NCBI GenBank assembly: GCA_963803335.1
Contig: CAWDME010000012.1
Coordinates: forward strand, 186,001-250,000
Source of the DNA: DASSUW01 sp963803335
GTDB lineage: Bacteria; Actinomycetota; Thermoleophilia; Solirubrobacterales; Solirubrobacteraceae
Direction: 5' to 3'
DNA length: 64,000 bases
Positions within the stretch are counted from its first letter, which is position 1. Every line of letters starts with the position of its first letter. The position numbers and the translations under genes were made by a program. The notes under the pieces are model-generated. The model was given only the letters and a program-made list of their open reading frames with translations. It made no database searches and was not told the DNA's origin. Positions 51,036-61,978 of this stretch are shown here, piece by piece.

Positions 51036-51706
51036 CGAGCCGGATACTCGACCGCGCGCAGCACGCGCGCGGGGGCGCCGGCGGCGATCGAGTAGGGCGG
51101 CAGGTCGGTCGTCACGACCGAGTTGGCGCCGATCACGCAGCGGTCACCGATCGTGACGCCGCTCGTGATGACCACGTTGGCGCCGCACCAGACGCTGTCG
51201 CCGATCCGCGTCGGGCCCTTCGACGTAAAGCCCTGCCACGGCACGGGCTTGACGGGGTCGTCGAAGCGGTGGTTGGCGTCCGTCACGAAGCAGCCGTTGG
51301 CGAACATGCAGTGGTCGCCGATCTCCACGAGATCGGCCGCGGCGACCTGCACCCCGAGGTTGAGGAACGTGCCGCCGCCGATGCGGATCCGCGCGGGCGC
51401 CTGCGCGGTCAGCCACACGCCGGGCTCGAGCAGCACGTGCTCGCCGATCTCCAGCCGGCCCTCGGCGAACATCTCCAGGACGTTGCCGTGGACGGGCCAG
51501 CGGCAGAACGCTCGGCGCCTCGCGAACTCGTAGTGGATCCGCGCCCGGTTCCACGGCAGCGAATTGCGCTCGTACCAGCGCCATTTCTGCGCCCAGAGCT
51601 TCAAATCGGCGGCGTGCAAGCGGCTGAGCATGCCATGAAGGTCGGCTTGCAGGTGGTCGTAATGCCGCGCGCGCTGGTTCCCGCGGGCTGTCGGCGGGGT
51701 GACCAT
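51032..51706 (-). CDS. Left-handed beta-helix acyl/acetyltransferase
   Basis: 224 residues from ATG 51706 (TTG 51712 also possible). Hexapeptide repeats start near residue 85 (LEIGEHVLLEPGVWL, IRIGGGTFLNLGVQV, VEIGDHCMFANGC), with a loop VTDANHRFDDP containing the conserved His, then IGDSVWCGANVVITSGVTIG and the SIAAGAPARVLR end, as in maltose/xenobiotic acetyltransferases. The N-terminal 80 residues are helical and basic. Likely O-acetylates a sugar. Confidence 0.88.
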   Translation of the reverse strand: MVTPPTARGNQRARHYDHLQADLHGMLSRLHAADLKLWAQKWRWYERNSLPWNRARIHYEFARRRAFCRWPVHGNVLEMFAEGRLEIGEHVLLEPGVWLTAQAPARIRIGGGTFLNLGVQVAAADLVEIGDHCMFANGCFVTDANHRFDDPVKPVPWQGFTSKGPTRIGDSVWCGANVVITSGVTIGDRCVIGANSVVTTDLPPYSIAAGAPARVLRAVEYPAR

Positions 51707-51735
51707 GGGCAATGAACCCGGACCACGGAGGTCTC

Positions 51736-52851
51736 TTGAACGTGCGCCCGAGCCGCTTGCTGCTGTTCCTCATCGCGCTACTGATCCCTGCCGCGCCTGC
51801 GTCCGCGGCTGCTCCGCATACGGTGCAGCCGGGCGAGACGCTGTGGTCGATCGCCGCGGCGAACAATCTCACCACCCGGACCGTCGCCGCCTACAACGGC
51901 CTGTCCGAGGATGCGCAGGTCGTGCTCGGCTCGACGATCATGGTGCCGAGCACGGTCGAGGGCTACGCCTCGCTGCAGCGCACCGGCGCCGTCCCGGCCA
52001 CGCCCACCGCCACGGCCGCGGTGTCCGGCGGCGGCTCCTACACCGTCCAGTCCGGCGACACGCTGACCGCGCTGGCGTCGCGCGCCGGCGTTTCCGTGCA
52101 GTCGCTCGCCGCGGCCAACGGCCTCGACCCGGCCGGCGTGCTGGTGGCCGGCTCGACGCTGCGGCTCGCCGGCGGCGCATCCCCCGCAACCGCGAGCGCC
52201 CCAGCGGCGGGCGCGCCGGCGCCGCAGGGCGCGTACAAGGTTCGCCCCGGCGACACGCTCGGCAGCCTCGCGCGCCAGTCCGGCGTGTCCGTAAGCGCGA
52301 TGGCGGCGATGAACGGGCTCGACCCGGCCGGCGTGCTGCTCACCGGCACGGTGATCAAGCTGCCGAGCGGCGCCCCTGCGCCCGCGGCCGCCAGCACGCC
52401 TGCGCCGACGCAGACAGTGGTGCCGAACGCCGCGCCCGAGCCCACACAGCAGCGGTTGACCGCCGCCGACATCCAGAGCATCGCCGCGGCGCACGGGGTC
52501 TCCCCCTCGCTCGCCGCCGCCATCGCCTGGCAGGAGAGCGGCTTCAACAACGGCATGGTGTCCGGCGCCAACGCACGCGGCGTCATGCAGGTGATGCCGG
52601 GCACGTGGGACTACGTGCAGCAGAACCTCGCCGGCGACCAGCAGCTGAACCCGAACTCAGCGTCCGACAACGTCCACGCGGGCGTGATGTACCTCAAGCG
52701 CCTGATCGACGAGTCGGGCGGCGACGAGAACGCGGCGATCGCCGGCTACTACCAGGGCCTGTCCTCGGTCCGCGACCGAGGGATGTTCGACGACACGAAG
52801 CAGTACGTCGAGAACGTGCAGGCGCTGCGCGGTCGCTTCGGTGGTGGCTAG
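51736..52851 (+). CDS. Secreted triple-LysM lytic transglycosylase
   Basis: Signal peptide (LLLFLIALLIPAAPASA) then three LysM modules (HTVQPGETLWSIAA, YTVQSGDTLTALAS and YKVRPGDTLGSLAR) separated by Ala/Pro/Thr linkers. The C-terminal lytic transglycosylase (SLT) domain has AIAWQESGFNNGMVSG (catalytic Glu) and RGVMQVMPGTWDYV, ending GYYQGLSSVRDRGMF. Binds and cleaves peptidoglycan. Start is ambiguous: TTG 51736 is 4 nt and GTG 51742 is 10 nt behind GGAGG at 51727; ATG 51712 lies upstream of that site and overlaps the divergent gene. Confidence 0.93.
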   Translation: MNVRPSRLLLFLIALLIPAAPASAAAPHTVQPGETLWSIAAANNLTTRTVAAYNGLSEDAQVVLGSTIMVPSTVEGYASLQRTGAVPATPTATAAVSGGGSYTVQSGDTLTALASRAGVSVQSLAAANGLDPAGVLVAGSTLRLAGGASPATASAPAAGAPAPQGAYKVRPGDTLGSLARQSGVSVSAMAAMNGLDPAGVLLTGTVIKLPSGAPAPAAASTPAPTQTVVPNAAPEPTQQRLTAADIQSIAAAHGVSPSLAAAIAWQESGFNNGMVSGANARGVMQVMPGTWDYVQQNLAGDQQLNPNSASDNVHAGVMYLKRLIDESGGDENAAIAGYYQGLSSVRDRGMFDDTKQYVENVQALRGRFGGG

Positions 52852-52957
52852 CCCGTAGGATCGAGCCTGTACGCGATCGCGCTCGCCTGCGGGCTCGCGC
52901 TCGCATTCGTGGTCGATCGCACGGTCTTTCGCCCGTAGTGCAAGAGCTCAGCGCCGC

Positions 52958-52963
52958 TAGGGT
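52958..52963 (+). promoter_or_regulatory. TAGGGT -10 element of the monooxygenase gene
   Basis: TAGGGT ends 6 nt before the GTG at 52970, so the mRNA is probably leaderless. This favours GTG 52970 over the TTG at 52964. Confidence 0.4.
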
Positions 52964-52969
52964 TTGCCT

Positions 52970-54415
52970 GTGGCTTCGCAACGCTCGGTCGCGGTGGTCG
53001 GTGGCGGCTTCGGCGGCGTGGGCGCGGCGGTGATGCTGCGCCAGGCCGGCTACGAGGACGTCACGGTGTTCGAGCGCGGCGAGCGGGTCGGGGGTGTCTG
53101 GAACGACAACACGTATCCCGGCGCGAGCTGCGATGTCCCCTCCCACCTGTACGAGTTCTCGTTCGCGCCGAACCCGCGCTGGTCGCGCCGGTTCTCGCCG
53201 CAGCGGGAGATCCAGGAGTACGTCGAGGACGTCGCGCGGCGGTTCGGCGTGGCCGACCGCATCCGCACGAGCACGGAGGTGACGCGTGCGAGCTGGGCCG
53301 GGGGCCGCTGGCTGATCGAGACCAGCGGCGGCACCCACGAGGCGGACTTCCTGCTCACCGCCTGCGGGCAGCTCTCGACGCCGAGCGTGCCGGCGATCCC
53401 GGGCCTCGACGCGTTCGCTGGCCCGAGCTTCCACACCGCGCGTTGGCGGCACGACGTCGACCTCGCGGGCAAGCGGGTGGCGGTCGTCGGGACGGGCTGC
53501 AGCGCGATCCAGGTGGTGCCGGCGATCCAGCCGCATGTCGCCCACCTCGACGTCTACCAGCGCTCGCCCGGCTGGACGATCCCGAAGATGGACTTCGCCT
53601 ATCGCGAGCGGACGAAGCGGCTGTTCGAGCGCTTCCCGGCCCTGCAGCGGCTCGACCGCCAGGCGGTCTTCGCCTTCCACGACATCGGCGCGCTGATCAT
53701 GACGCGGCACCGCCGGCTGCTGCCGGTGTTCCGTGCGGTCGGCCGCCGCCAGATCAAACGCGCGATCTCCGACCCCGAGCTCCGCCGCAAGGTGACGCCG
53801 GAGGACGAGGTCGGCTGCAAGCGGATCATGCTCACCGACGATTGGTATCCGACGCTCGCGCAGCCGAACGTCGACCTCGTCACCAACCCGATCGACGCCG
53901 TCACCGAGTCGGGCGTCCGCACCGTCGACGGCCGCGAGCGGCCGGCCGACGTGATCGTGCTCGCTACCGGCTTCAAGAGCCACGGGTTCACGGCCCCGAT
54001 GGAGGTCGTCGGCGAGGGCGGCCGCACGCTCGAGCAGGAGTGGGCGGGCGCGCCGCGCGCGTACTTGGGGCTGACGGTCCCAGGCTTCCCGAACCTGTTC
54101 GTCATCTACGGGCCGAACACGAACGGCGGCACCGGCTCGGTGATCTACACGATCGAGTGCGGGGTCCGGCACGTGATCGCCGCGCTCGCGGCGCTGGACC
54201 GGGCGGGCGCGCAGCGGATCGAGGTCCGCCGCGAGGCGGCCGAGGCCTTCGACCGCGAGGTGCGCGCCGCGCTCGCGCGCACGGTCTGGCACTCGGGCTG
54301 CCGGAACTGGTACGTCGACGAGAACGGCAACGACCCGAACCAGTGGCCGTGGCCGTTCTCCACGTACCGCCGCCGCACGGCGCGGCTGGACCCCGCTGCC
54401 TACGCGCTCACGTGA
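52970..54415 (+). CDS. Flavin-containing Baeyer-Villiger-type monooxygenase
   Basis: 481 residues. VAVVGGGFGGVGAAVML is the FAD GxGxxG; NDNTYPGASCDVPSHLYEFSF is typical of the BVMO active-site region. FAGPSFHTARWR follows the type I BVMO fingerprint FxGxxxHxxxW(P/D) but ends in Arg. VVGTGCSAIQVVPAI is the NADPH GxGxxA. IVLATGFKSHG and LGLTVPGFPNLFVIYGPNTN close the protein. Oxidises ketones to esters or heteroatoms, substrate unknown. Convergent overlap of 8 nt with the SDR. Confidence 0.9.
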   Translation: MASQRSVAVVGGGFGGVGAAVMLRQAGYEDVTVFERGERVGGVWNDNTYPGASCDVPSHLYEFSFAPNPRWSRRFSPQREIQEYVEDVARRFGVADRIRTSTEVTRASWAGGRWLIETSGGTHEADFLLTACGQLSTPSVPAIPGLDAFAGPSFHTARWRHDVDLAGKRVAVVGTGCSAIQVVPAIQPHVAHLDVYQRSPGWTIPKMDFAYRERTKRLFERFPALQRLDRQAVFAFHDIGALIMTRHRRLLPVFRAVGRRQIKRAISDPELRRKVTPEDEVGCKRIMLTDDWYPTLAQPNVDLVTNPIDAVTESGVRTVDGRERPADVIVLATGFKSHGFTAPMEVVGEGGRTLEQEWAGAPRAYLGLTVPGFPNLFVIYGPNTNGGTGSVIYTIECGVRHVIAALAALDRAGAQRIEVRREAAEAFDREVRAALARTVWHSGCRNWYVDENGNDPNQWPWPFSTYRRRTARLDPAAYALT

Positions 54416-55148
54416 GCCCGCGCCCGCCGTCGACGACGATCCGCTGACCGGTGATGAAGCCGGCGTCCTCGGACGCGAAGAAGCTCACCGCCGCCGCTAC
54501 GTCCTCCGGCGTGCCGAAGTGGCCGGCCGGAACGGACGCCAGATAGCGAGCGCGCTCGGGCTCGTCCACGTCCTCGTGGCGCTCGACCGGGATGAAGCCG
54601 GGCGCCACGGCGTTGACGGTGATGCCCACGGGCGCCAGCTCGCGCGCCCAGCTGCGCATCGCCCCGATCTGCGCGGCCTTGGCGGTCACGTAAGCCGCCA
54701 TCCCGGGCGGCGGCTTGTCGACGACCTCGGAGTCGACGTGGACGATGCGGCCGCCGCCGCGCTCCCGCATCCCCGGGAGCACCGCGCGGCCCAGCAGCAG
54801 CGGGCTGTGGACGAAGAACGCGAGCATGTCGAGATGGTCGGCCCAGCCGAGCTCGTCGACCGCTGTGGCGGGCTGCGGGCCGGTCGCGTTGAGCACGAGC
54901 ACGTCGACGCGGCCGAGCGCGTCGGTGACCGCGGCGACGAGGCCGTCGACGGCGTCTGGGTCGGTCACGTCGGCGGGGAACTCGGCGGCCGTGCCACCGG
55001 CCGCGCGGATCGCCGCGACCACGGGCTCACCGCCTCCGGCACGGTTGTTGACGGCCACGGCGAGGCCGTCGGCGGCCAGGCGGCGGGCCATCGCGGCTCC
55101 CAGGCCGCGTGAGCTGCCGGTGACGAGCGCGACGCGTTGTGGCGACAT
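54408..55148 (-). CDS. Short-chain dehydrogenase/reductase (FabG-like)
   Basis: 246 residues. VALVTGSSRGLGAAMARRLA has TGxxxGxG; LVLNATGPQ replaces the NAG motif; IVHVDSEVV carries the catalytic Ser; MAAYVTAKAAQ holds YxxxK; GFITGQRIVVDGGRGL ends the fold. Cofactor preference is not clear (NNRAGGG after beta 2). ATG 55148; ATG 55157 is an alternative. It faces the monooxygenase and borders a truncated kinase. Confidence 0.9.
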   Translation of the reverse strand: MSPQRVALVTGSSRGLGAAMARRLAADGLAVAVNNRAGGGEPVVAAIRAAGGTAAEFPADVTDPDAVDGLVAAVTDALGRVDVLVLNATGPQPATAVDELGWADHLDMLAFFVHSPLLLGRAVLPGMRERGGGRIVHVDSEVVDKPPPGMAAYVTAKAAQIGAMRSWARELAPVGITVNAVAPGFIPVERHEDVDEPERARYLASVPAGHFGTPEDVAAAVSFFASEDAGFITGQRIVVDGGRGLT

Positions 55149-55202
55149 GCGTCTCATTGTGCGGCGCGGCCGGCGGCGGCGCCGCACGAGTAGGCCGACG
55201 CC

Positions 55203-55394
55203 GTGCTCGTGGAGGTGACCGACGACGGCCTGGGCGCGGCCGCGCCGGCGCTGAGCGACGTCGAGTCGGGCGGCCACGGGCTCGTCGGCATCCGCGAGCG
55301 GGTCGCGATCGTCGGTGGCGTCCTCGACGCCGGCCCCCGCCCGCAGGGCGGCTACACGGTGCGCGCGCGGCTGCCGTACGCGACCGAGCGATGA
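55203..55394 (+). pseudogene. Truncated histidine kinase (HATPase_c C-terminus only)
   Basis: The frame reads VEVTDDGLGAAAP, GGHGLVGIRERVAIVGG and GGYTVRARLPYATER, the N2/G boxes and last strand of a HisKA_3-family kinase. A stop at 55191 lies just upstream and everything N-terminal (sensor, His box, N box) is missing. Still overlaps the regulator start by ATGA, as an intact kinase would. A GTG at 55203 could give a 63-residue fragment. Confidence 0.75.
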
Positions 55395-56047
55395 TCCGCG
55401 TCCTGCTCGCCGACGACCAGTCGCTGGTCCGTGCCGGGTTCCGGCTGATCCTCGGCGCCGAGCCGGGCATCGAGGTCGTCGGCGAGGCGGCCGACGGGCG
55501 CGAGGCGGTCGCGCTCGCACGGCGGCTCGAGCCCGACGTCGTGCTGATGGACATCCGCATGCCCGAGGTCGACGGCATCGAGGCGACGCGCCAGATCGCC
55601 CGGCCCGGCGGTGGCCGCCCGGCCGTGCTCGTGCTCACGACGTTCGACCTCGACGCCTACGTCTACGAGGCGCTGCGCGCCGGCGCGAGCGGCTTCCTGC
55701 TCAAGGACGCGCCGGAGGAGCAGCTCGTGATCGGCATCCGCGTGGTCGCCGAGGGCGGCTCGCTGTTCGCCCCCGCCATGACGCGCCGCCTGATCGAGCG
55801 CTTCGCCGGCGGCCACGCGCAGGCGGCGCCGCCGGAGGTTGACGAGCTCACCCCGCGCGAGGCCGAGATCCTCACGCTCGTCGCCCGCGGGCTCTCCAAC
55901 GCCGAGATCGCCGAACGGCTGATCGTCAGCCAGCACACGGTCAAGAGCCACGTCGCCCACATCCTCGGCAAGCTCGGCCTGCGCGACCGCGTCCAGGCGG
56001 TCGTCCTGGCCTACGAGGCCGGCCTGGTGCGCCCCGGGGAGGCGTGA
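55391..56047 (+). CDS. NarL/FixJ-family response regulator
   Basis: 218 residues. Receiver: LLADDQSLVRAG (Asp 8, 9), VVLMDIRMPEVDG (phospho-acceptor Asp 54), VLTTFD and GFLLKDAPEE (Lys). LuxR-type HTH: LTPREAEILTLVARGLSNAE with LIVSQHTVKSHVAHILGKLG. All phosphorylation residues are intact although its cognate kinase is truncated upstream, so it is now an orphan. Confidence 0.93.
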   Translation: MIRVLLADDQSLVRAGFRLILGAEPGIEVVGEAADGREAVALARRLEPDVVLMDIRMPEVDGIEATRQIARPGGGRPAVLVLTTFDLDAYVYEALRAGASGFLLKDAPEEQLVIGIRVVAEGGSLFAPAMTRRLIERFAGGHAQAAPPEVDELTPREAEILTLVARGLSNAEIAERLIVSQHTVKSHVAHILGKLGLRDRVQAVVLAYEAGLVRPGEA

Positions 56048-56150
56048 TTCGGTCCCGCCTCCAGGCACGACCAGCAGCGACGCCGAGCTCGGGCTCTTCC
56101 GTCTCGTCCGTGTAGCGGTTGAGGCCGCCCGCTATGTGGGGATGCCGGCG

Positions 56151-56690
56151 CTACGACGGGTCGGGGTCGGGCCCGGGGAGCAGGACCGTCGCGAGGATCC
56201 GTCGTTTGCGGCCCTGCTTGGGCGTGTTGGCGATGCGCGGTTGGAACAGGATGTTCAGCTCGCGCGCAAGTTCCGCGAGTTCCGCGTCATCGAGCCACAT
56301 CGCCGCCAGGTTGTAGGTCGCTCCGTCGCGGAGCGGGTCGATCTTGTCTCGCGCGAGGTAGCGGTCGAAGTCGCCGATCAGGCCGGCCACGAAGGCCAGG
56401 AAGGCGTGGCGGTGTTCGTCGCGGCTCATGCTCGCGATGTCGTCGACGCCGATGCGCGCGGCGGAGGTTCGAAGCACGTAGGTGCGCTCCAGTGCGCCGC
56501 GTACTCGGCGCTCGCTGACGACAGCGAGCACCTCGGCCTCGACGAGGCGGGCGATGTGCCGGTACAGGCTGCCGGCAGGCACGTCGGGAAGCTCGGCCCG
56601 AAGCGCGGTCGTGGTCAGCGCGCGATCACCGAGGAACGCCTGGACGATGCGTAGGCGCACTGGGTGCAGCAGCAGGTCTGCGCTCGTCAC
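56151..56690 (-). CDS. Winged-helix (ArsR-like) transcriptional regulator
   Basis: 179 residues. HTH in residues about 5-75: LLLHPVRLRIVQAFLGDRAL, then TTTALRAELPDVPAGSLYRH as helices 2 and 3 and LAVVSERRVRGALERTYVL as the wing. A helical C-terminal domain (about 90-150) ends with an LFQPRIAN segment and a basic Pro-rich tail. GTG start, 6 nt behind TAGACT on the minus strand (complement of 56697-56702). Divergent from two small membrane-protein genes, with direct repeats between them, so it probably represses both directions. Ligand unknown. Confidence 0.85.
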   Translation of the reverse strand: MTSADLLLHPVRLRIVQAFLGDRALTTTALRAELPDVPAGSLYRHIARLVEAEVLAVVSERRVRGALERTYVLRTSAARIGVDDIASMSRDEHRHAFLAFVAGLIGDFDRYLARDKIDPLRDGATYNLAAMWLDDAELAELARELNILFQPRIANTPKQGRKRRILATVLLPGPDPDPS

Positions 56691-56696
56691 CGCGCC

Positions 56697-56756
56697 AGTC
56701 TAGACGCTCCAGTCTCACATTTGCTAACGTTCGCCGAAGTGATAACATTCACTGAA
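56697..56756. promoter_or_regulatory. Operator region: two 14-bp direct repeats with an 18-bp period, and a minus-strand -10
   Basis: TAACGTTCGCCGAA (56725-56738) and TAACATTCACTGAA (56743-56756) match at 11 of 14 positions, and each contains a small TTCnnnGAA dyad. The segment is AT-rich compared with its surroundings. TAGACT for the regulator (complement of 56697-56702) lies 23 nt away on one side, and the start of the first membrane protein (56773) is 16 nt away on the other. It is the natural binding site for the winged-helix protein. Confidence 0.65.
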
Positions 56757-56772
56757 TTGTGACGGTCTCTGG

Positions 56773-57126
56773 ATGACCCCCGTCGAAGCTCCCACACCAT
56801 CGCGATCTGCCGCCGCCACCGGGTGGCACCGGTCGCGGACCCGCGCGGCAGTCGTGATCGGCGCGCTGGTGGGCTTCACCCTGGTCGCTCGCCGTCTCGG
56901 CTACAAGTTCGGCATCAACACGATCGTGCGCTGCCGCCGAGGTCATGTCTTCACAACGATCTGGATTCCCGGCGTCAAGCTGAAGGCGATCGACCTCGGC
57001 ATCGCCAGGCTGCAGCGCTGCCCGGTCGGCAGCCATTGGAGCCTGGTCACGCCCGTCCGTGAGGCCGACCTCACCGCCAAGGAACGAAAGCTCGCGCGCC
57101 AACGCCGCGACGCGCGGATTCCCTGA
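56773..57126 (+). CDS. Small membrane protein with CxxGHxFTT ... QRCPVGxHW motif (copy 1)
   Basis: 117 residues. One membrane helix (about 26-40, AAVVIGALVGFTLVA) precedes a cytosolic or external domain. TIVRCRRGHVFTTIWIPGVK and LQRCPVGSHWSLVTPV give two Cys and two His in a C-x2-GH ... C-x4-HW pattern that resembles a one-domain zinc site. A basic C-terminus (RKLARQRRDARIP) follows. Paralogue of the next gene. Function unknown; no homologue with a known role is recalled. Confidence 0.72.
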   Translation: MTPVEAPTPSRSAAATGWHRSRTRAAVVIGALVGFTLVARRLGYKFGINTIVRCRRGHVFTTIWIPGVKLKAIDLGIARLQRCPVGSHWSLVTPVREADLTAKERKLARQRRDARIP

Positions 57127-57183
57127 CCACCCGCACCGTTTGTCTGATGGCTTCAGTCAACGACGTCAAGCGAGGAGGCTGAC

Positions 57184-57501
57184 TTGTCCGGCTTCTGGAT
57201 CGTGACCATCAGCGTCTTGGCGGTCGTAGCGATCGTCGTCGTCGTTGAGAACGTTGCCGTCCGACGCAGGGGCTACTCGATTCCCGGCAAGACGGTCGTG
57301 CGCTGCAGCAAGGGCCATCTCTTCACGACCAGCTGGGTCGAAGGCGGATCTCTAAAAGCCGTCAGGCTGGGACCGCTAAGGAGATACCAACGCTGCCCCG
57401 TCGGCAAGCACTGGGCCATCGTTCACCCAGTCAAGGACGAAGATCTCACCGATTCAGAGCGTCGCGTCGCCGCCGGCTCGCACGACCCACCAGAGCGTTG
57501 A
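57184..57501 (+). CDS. Small membrane protein with CxxGHxFTT ... QRCPVGxHW motif (copy 2)
   Basis: 105 residues. N-terminal helix WIVTISVLAVVAIVVVVENV, then TVVRCSKGHLFTTSWVEGG, YQRCPVGKHWAIVHPVKD and DLTDSERR, each matching the first copy. TTG start at 57184, fixed by GAGGAGG at 57172-57178, 5 nt upstream. Tandem with copy 1 after 57 nt and convergent with uvrA. Confidence 0.72.
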   Translation: MSGFWIVTISVLAVVAIVVVVENVAVRRRGYSIPGKTVVRCSKGHLFTTSWVEGGSLKAVRLGPLRRYQRCPVGKHWAIVHPVKDEDLTDSERRVAAGSHDPPER

Positions 57502-57531
57502 CCCCGGCGGTGCGTGTAAAGACGCCGCGGC

Positions 57532-60420
<2,889 letters not shown>

Positions 60421-60433
60421 AAGACCGCCAGGG

Positions 60434-60462
60434 ATTCTAGGTGATCGAACGGACGTTCGATC
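60434..60462 (-). promoter_or_regulatory. LexA SOS box and -10 element of uvrA
   Basis: The palindrome TCGAAC-GGAC-GTTCGA (within 60443-60462, extended by one base pair of ga/tc on each side) matches the Gram-positive/actinobacterial LexA operator. Minus-strand TAGAAT (complement of 60434-60439) lies 13 nt before the ATG, so LexA would cover the -35 region. It overlaps the last codons of the carboxypeptidase gene. Confidence 0.85.
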
Positions 60463-61978
60463 AGGCTGCGGGCACGAGAACGCCCGCATCGGCGAGCTTT
60501 TCCCGCAAGTAGCGGAGGAAGGGGTCGACGCGGAGGTCGTCGCCGGTGACGCGGCGGAGCAGCTCGCGCGGCAGGAACTTGCGCCCGTGGCGGTGGACGT
60601 TCTCGCGCAGCCACTCGCGCAGGGGCGCGAACTCGCCGCGCTCGAGCTGACCGTCGACGTCGCCGAGCTCCTCGCGCAGGCGCTCCCACAGCTGGGCGCC
60701 GATCAGGTTCCCGAGCGTGTAGGTCGGGAAGTAGCCCATCAGGCCGCTGCTCCAGTGCACGTCCTGCAGGACGCCGTCGACCGGGCTCGGGACCTGGATC
60801 CCGAGCAGCCGCTCCATCCCCTCGTCCCAGGCGGCGGGGACGTCGTCGACGGCCAGCGAGCCCTCGATCAGCGCGAGCTCGAGCTCGAACCGCAGGATGA
60901 TGTGGAGGTTGTAGGTCGTCTCGTCGGCCTCGGTGCGGACCAGCGACGGCTGGACGGTGTTGACGGCGCGGTAGAGCGCACCGACGTCGAGCCCGTCGAG
61001 CGTGCCCGGCAGCGTCGCCGTCAGTCGCGGCAGCAGCCAGGCGCAGTACGGCCGCGAGCGGCCGACCATGTTCTCCCACAGCCGGCTCTGCGACTCGTGG
61101 ACGCCGAGCGACACCGGGTCGTCGAGCGTGGTGCGCCGCAGCTCGGGGCCGATCTGCGCCTCGTAGAGGCCATGGCCGAACTCGTGCAGCACCGAGTACA
61201 GGGTCACGCTGAAGTCGTTTTCGTCGTAGCGGGTCGTGAGCCGCACGTCGTCGGGCGAGATCCCGGAGGCGAACGGGTGCAGCGTGGGATCGAGCCGCCA
61301 CGACTGCTCGTTGAAGCCCATCGCGTGGAGCACGTCGACGACGGCGACGCGCTGTGCCTCGACGTCGAACTCGCCGTAGAACGCGCCGTCGTTGCGCGGC
61401 TGCTCCGGGTCGCCCGCGGCGGCGACGAGCGGCACCAGCGCATCACGCAGCTCGGCGAACAGCGGGCGCAGCTCGGCGGTCGTGAGCCCGGGCTCGAAGT
61501 CGTCGAGCAGCGCGTCGTACGGATGCTCGAAGCCGGTGAAGCAGGCCACGTAGCGGTGCCGCAGCTCGACGTGGTGGGCAAGCGCGTCGCGGAACGGCGC
61601 GAAGTCGTTCGCGGTCCGCGCCTCGATCCACGCCTGCTGGCCGAGCGCCTTCGCGCTCGTCATATCCGCCGCGAGATCGGCGGGCACGCGCACCGCCTTC
61701 TCGAAGTCGCGGCGGATCCACCAGACGAGCCGCGCGTCGTCGGAGTCGGGATCCTGCTGCGCCGCCCACGGCTCGAGCGCGTCGAGCAGCCGGCTGAGCT
61801 CGGGATCGGTCTCGCGCGCGTGCACGACGCGCGCGAGCGTGCCGAGCACGTCGCCGCGGCGGTCGGCACCGGCGCGCGGCATCATCGTCTGCTGGTCCCA
61901 GAACAGCAGGCCGCCGATCGAGTGCAGGTCGCTGAGCTCGGCGAGGTGCCGTCGGAGCGCGGCGAGATCGGGGTTCAC
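60461..61978 (-). CDS. M32 (Taq-type) metallocarboxypeptidase
   Basis: 505 residues, the family size. VLHEFGHGLYEAQI is the HExxH zinc motif; GVHESQSRLWENMVGRS supplies the third ligand Glu and the HES(Q) motif; TADEVTY-like RTEADETTYNLHIILRFELE and WDEGMERLLGI are family motifs. Releases C-terminal residues from peptides. ATGA overlap with the DivIVA-like gene upstream. Confidence 0.94.
   Translation of the reverse strand: MNPDLAALRRHLAELSDLHSIGGLLFWDQQTMMPRAGADRRGDVLGTLARVVHARETDPELSRLLDALEPWAAQQDPDSDDARLVWWIRRDFEKAVRVPADLAADMTSAKALGQQAWIEARTANDFAPFRDALAHHVELRHRYVACFTGFEHPYDALLDDFEPGLTTAELRPLFAELRDALVPLVAAAGDPEQPRNDGAFYGEFDVEAQRVAVVDVLHAMGFNEQSWRLDPTLHPFASGISPDDVRLTTRYDENDFSVTLYSVLHEFGHGLYEAQIGPELRRTTLDDPVSLGVHESQSRLWENMVGRSRPYCAWLLPRLTATLPGTLDGLDVGALYRAVNTVQPSLVRTEADETTYNLHIILRFELELALIEGSLAVDDVPAAWDEGMERLLGIQVPSPVDGVLQDVHWSSGLMGYFPTYTLGNLIGAQLWERLREELGDVDGQLERGEFAPLREWLRENVHRHGRKFLPRELLRRVTGDDLRVDPFLRYLREKLADAGVLVPAA

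Noticed and set aside
56048..56150. Extra minus-strand coding remnant between the NarL and winged-helix genes
   Set aside because: A short open stretch (LNRYTDETEEPELG) looks protein-like but has no start and no recognisable family; too short to call.
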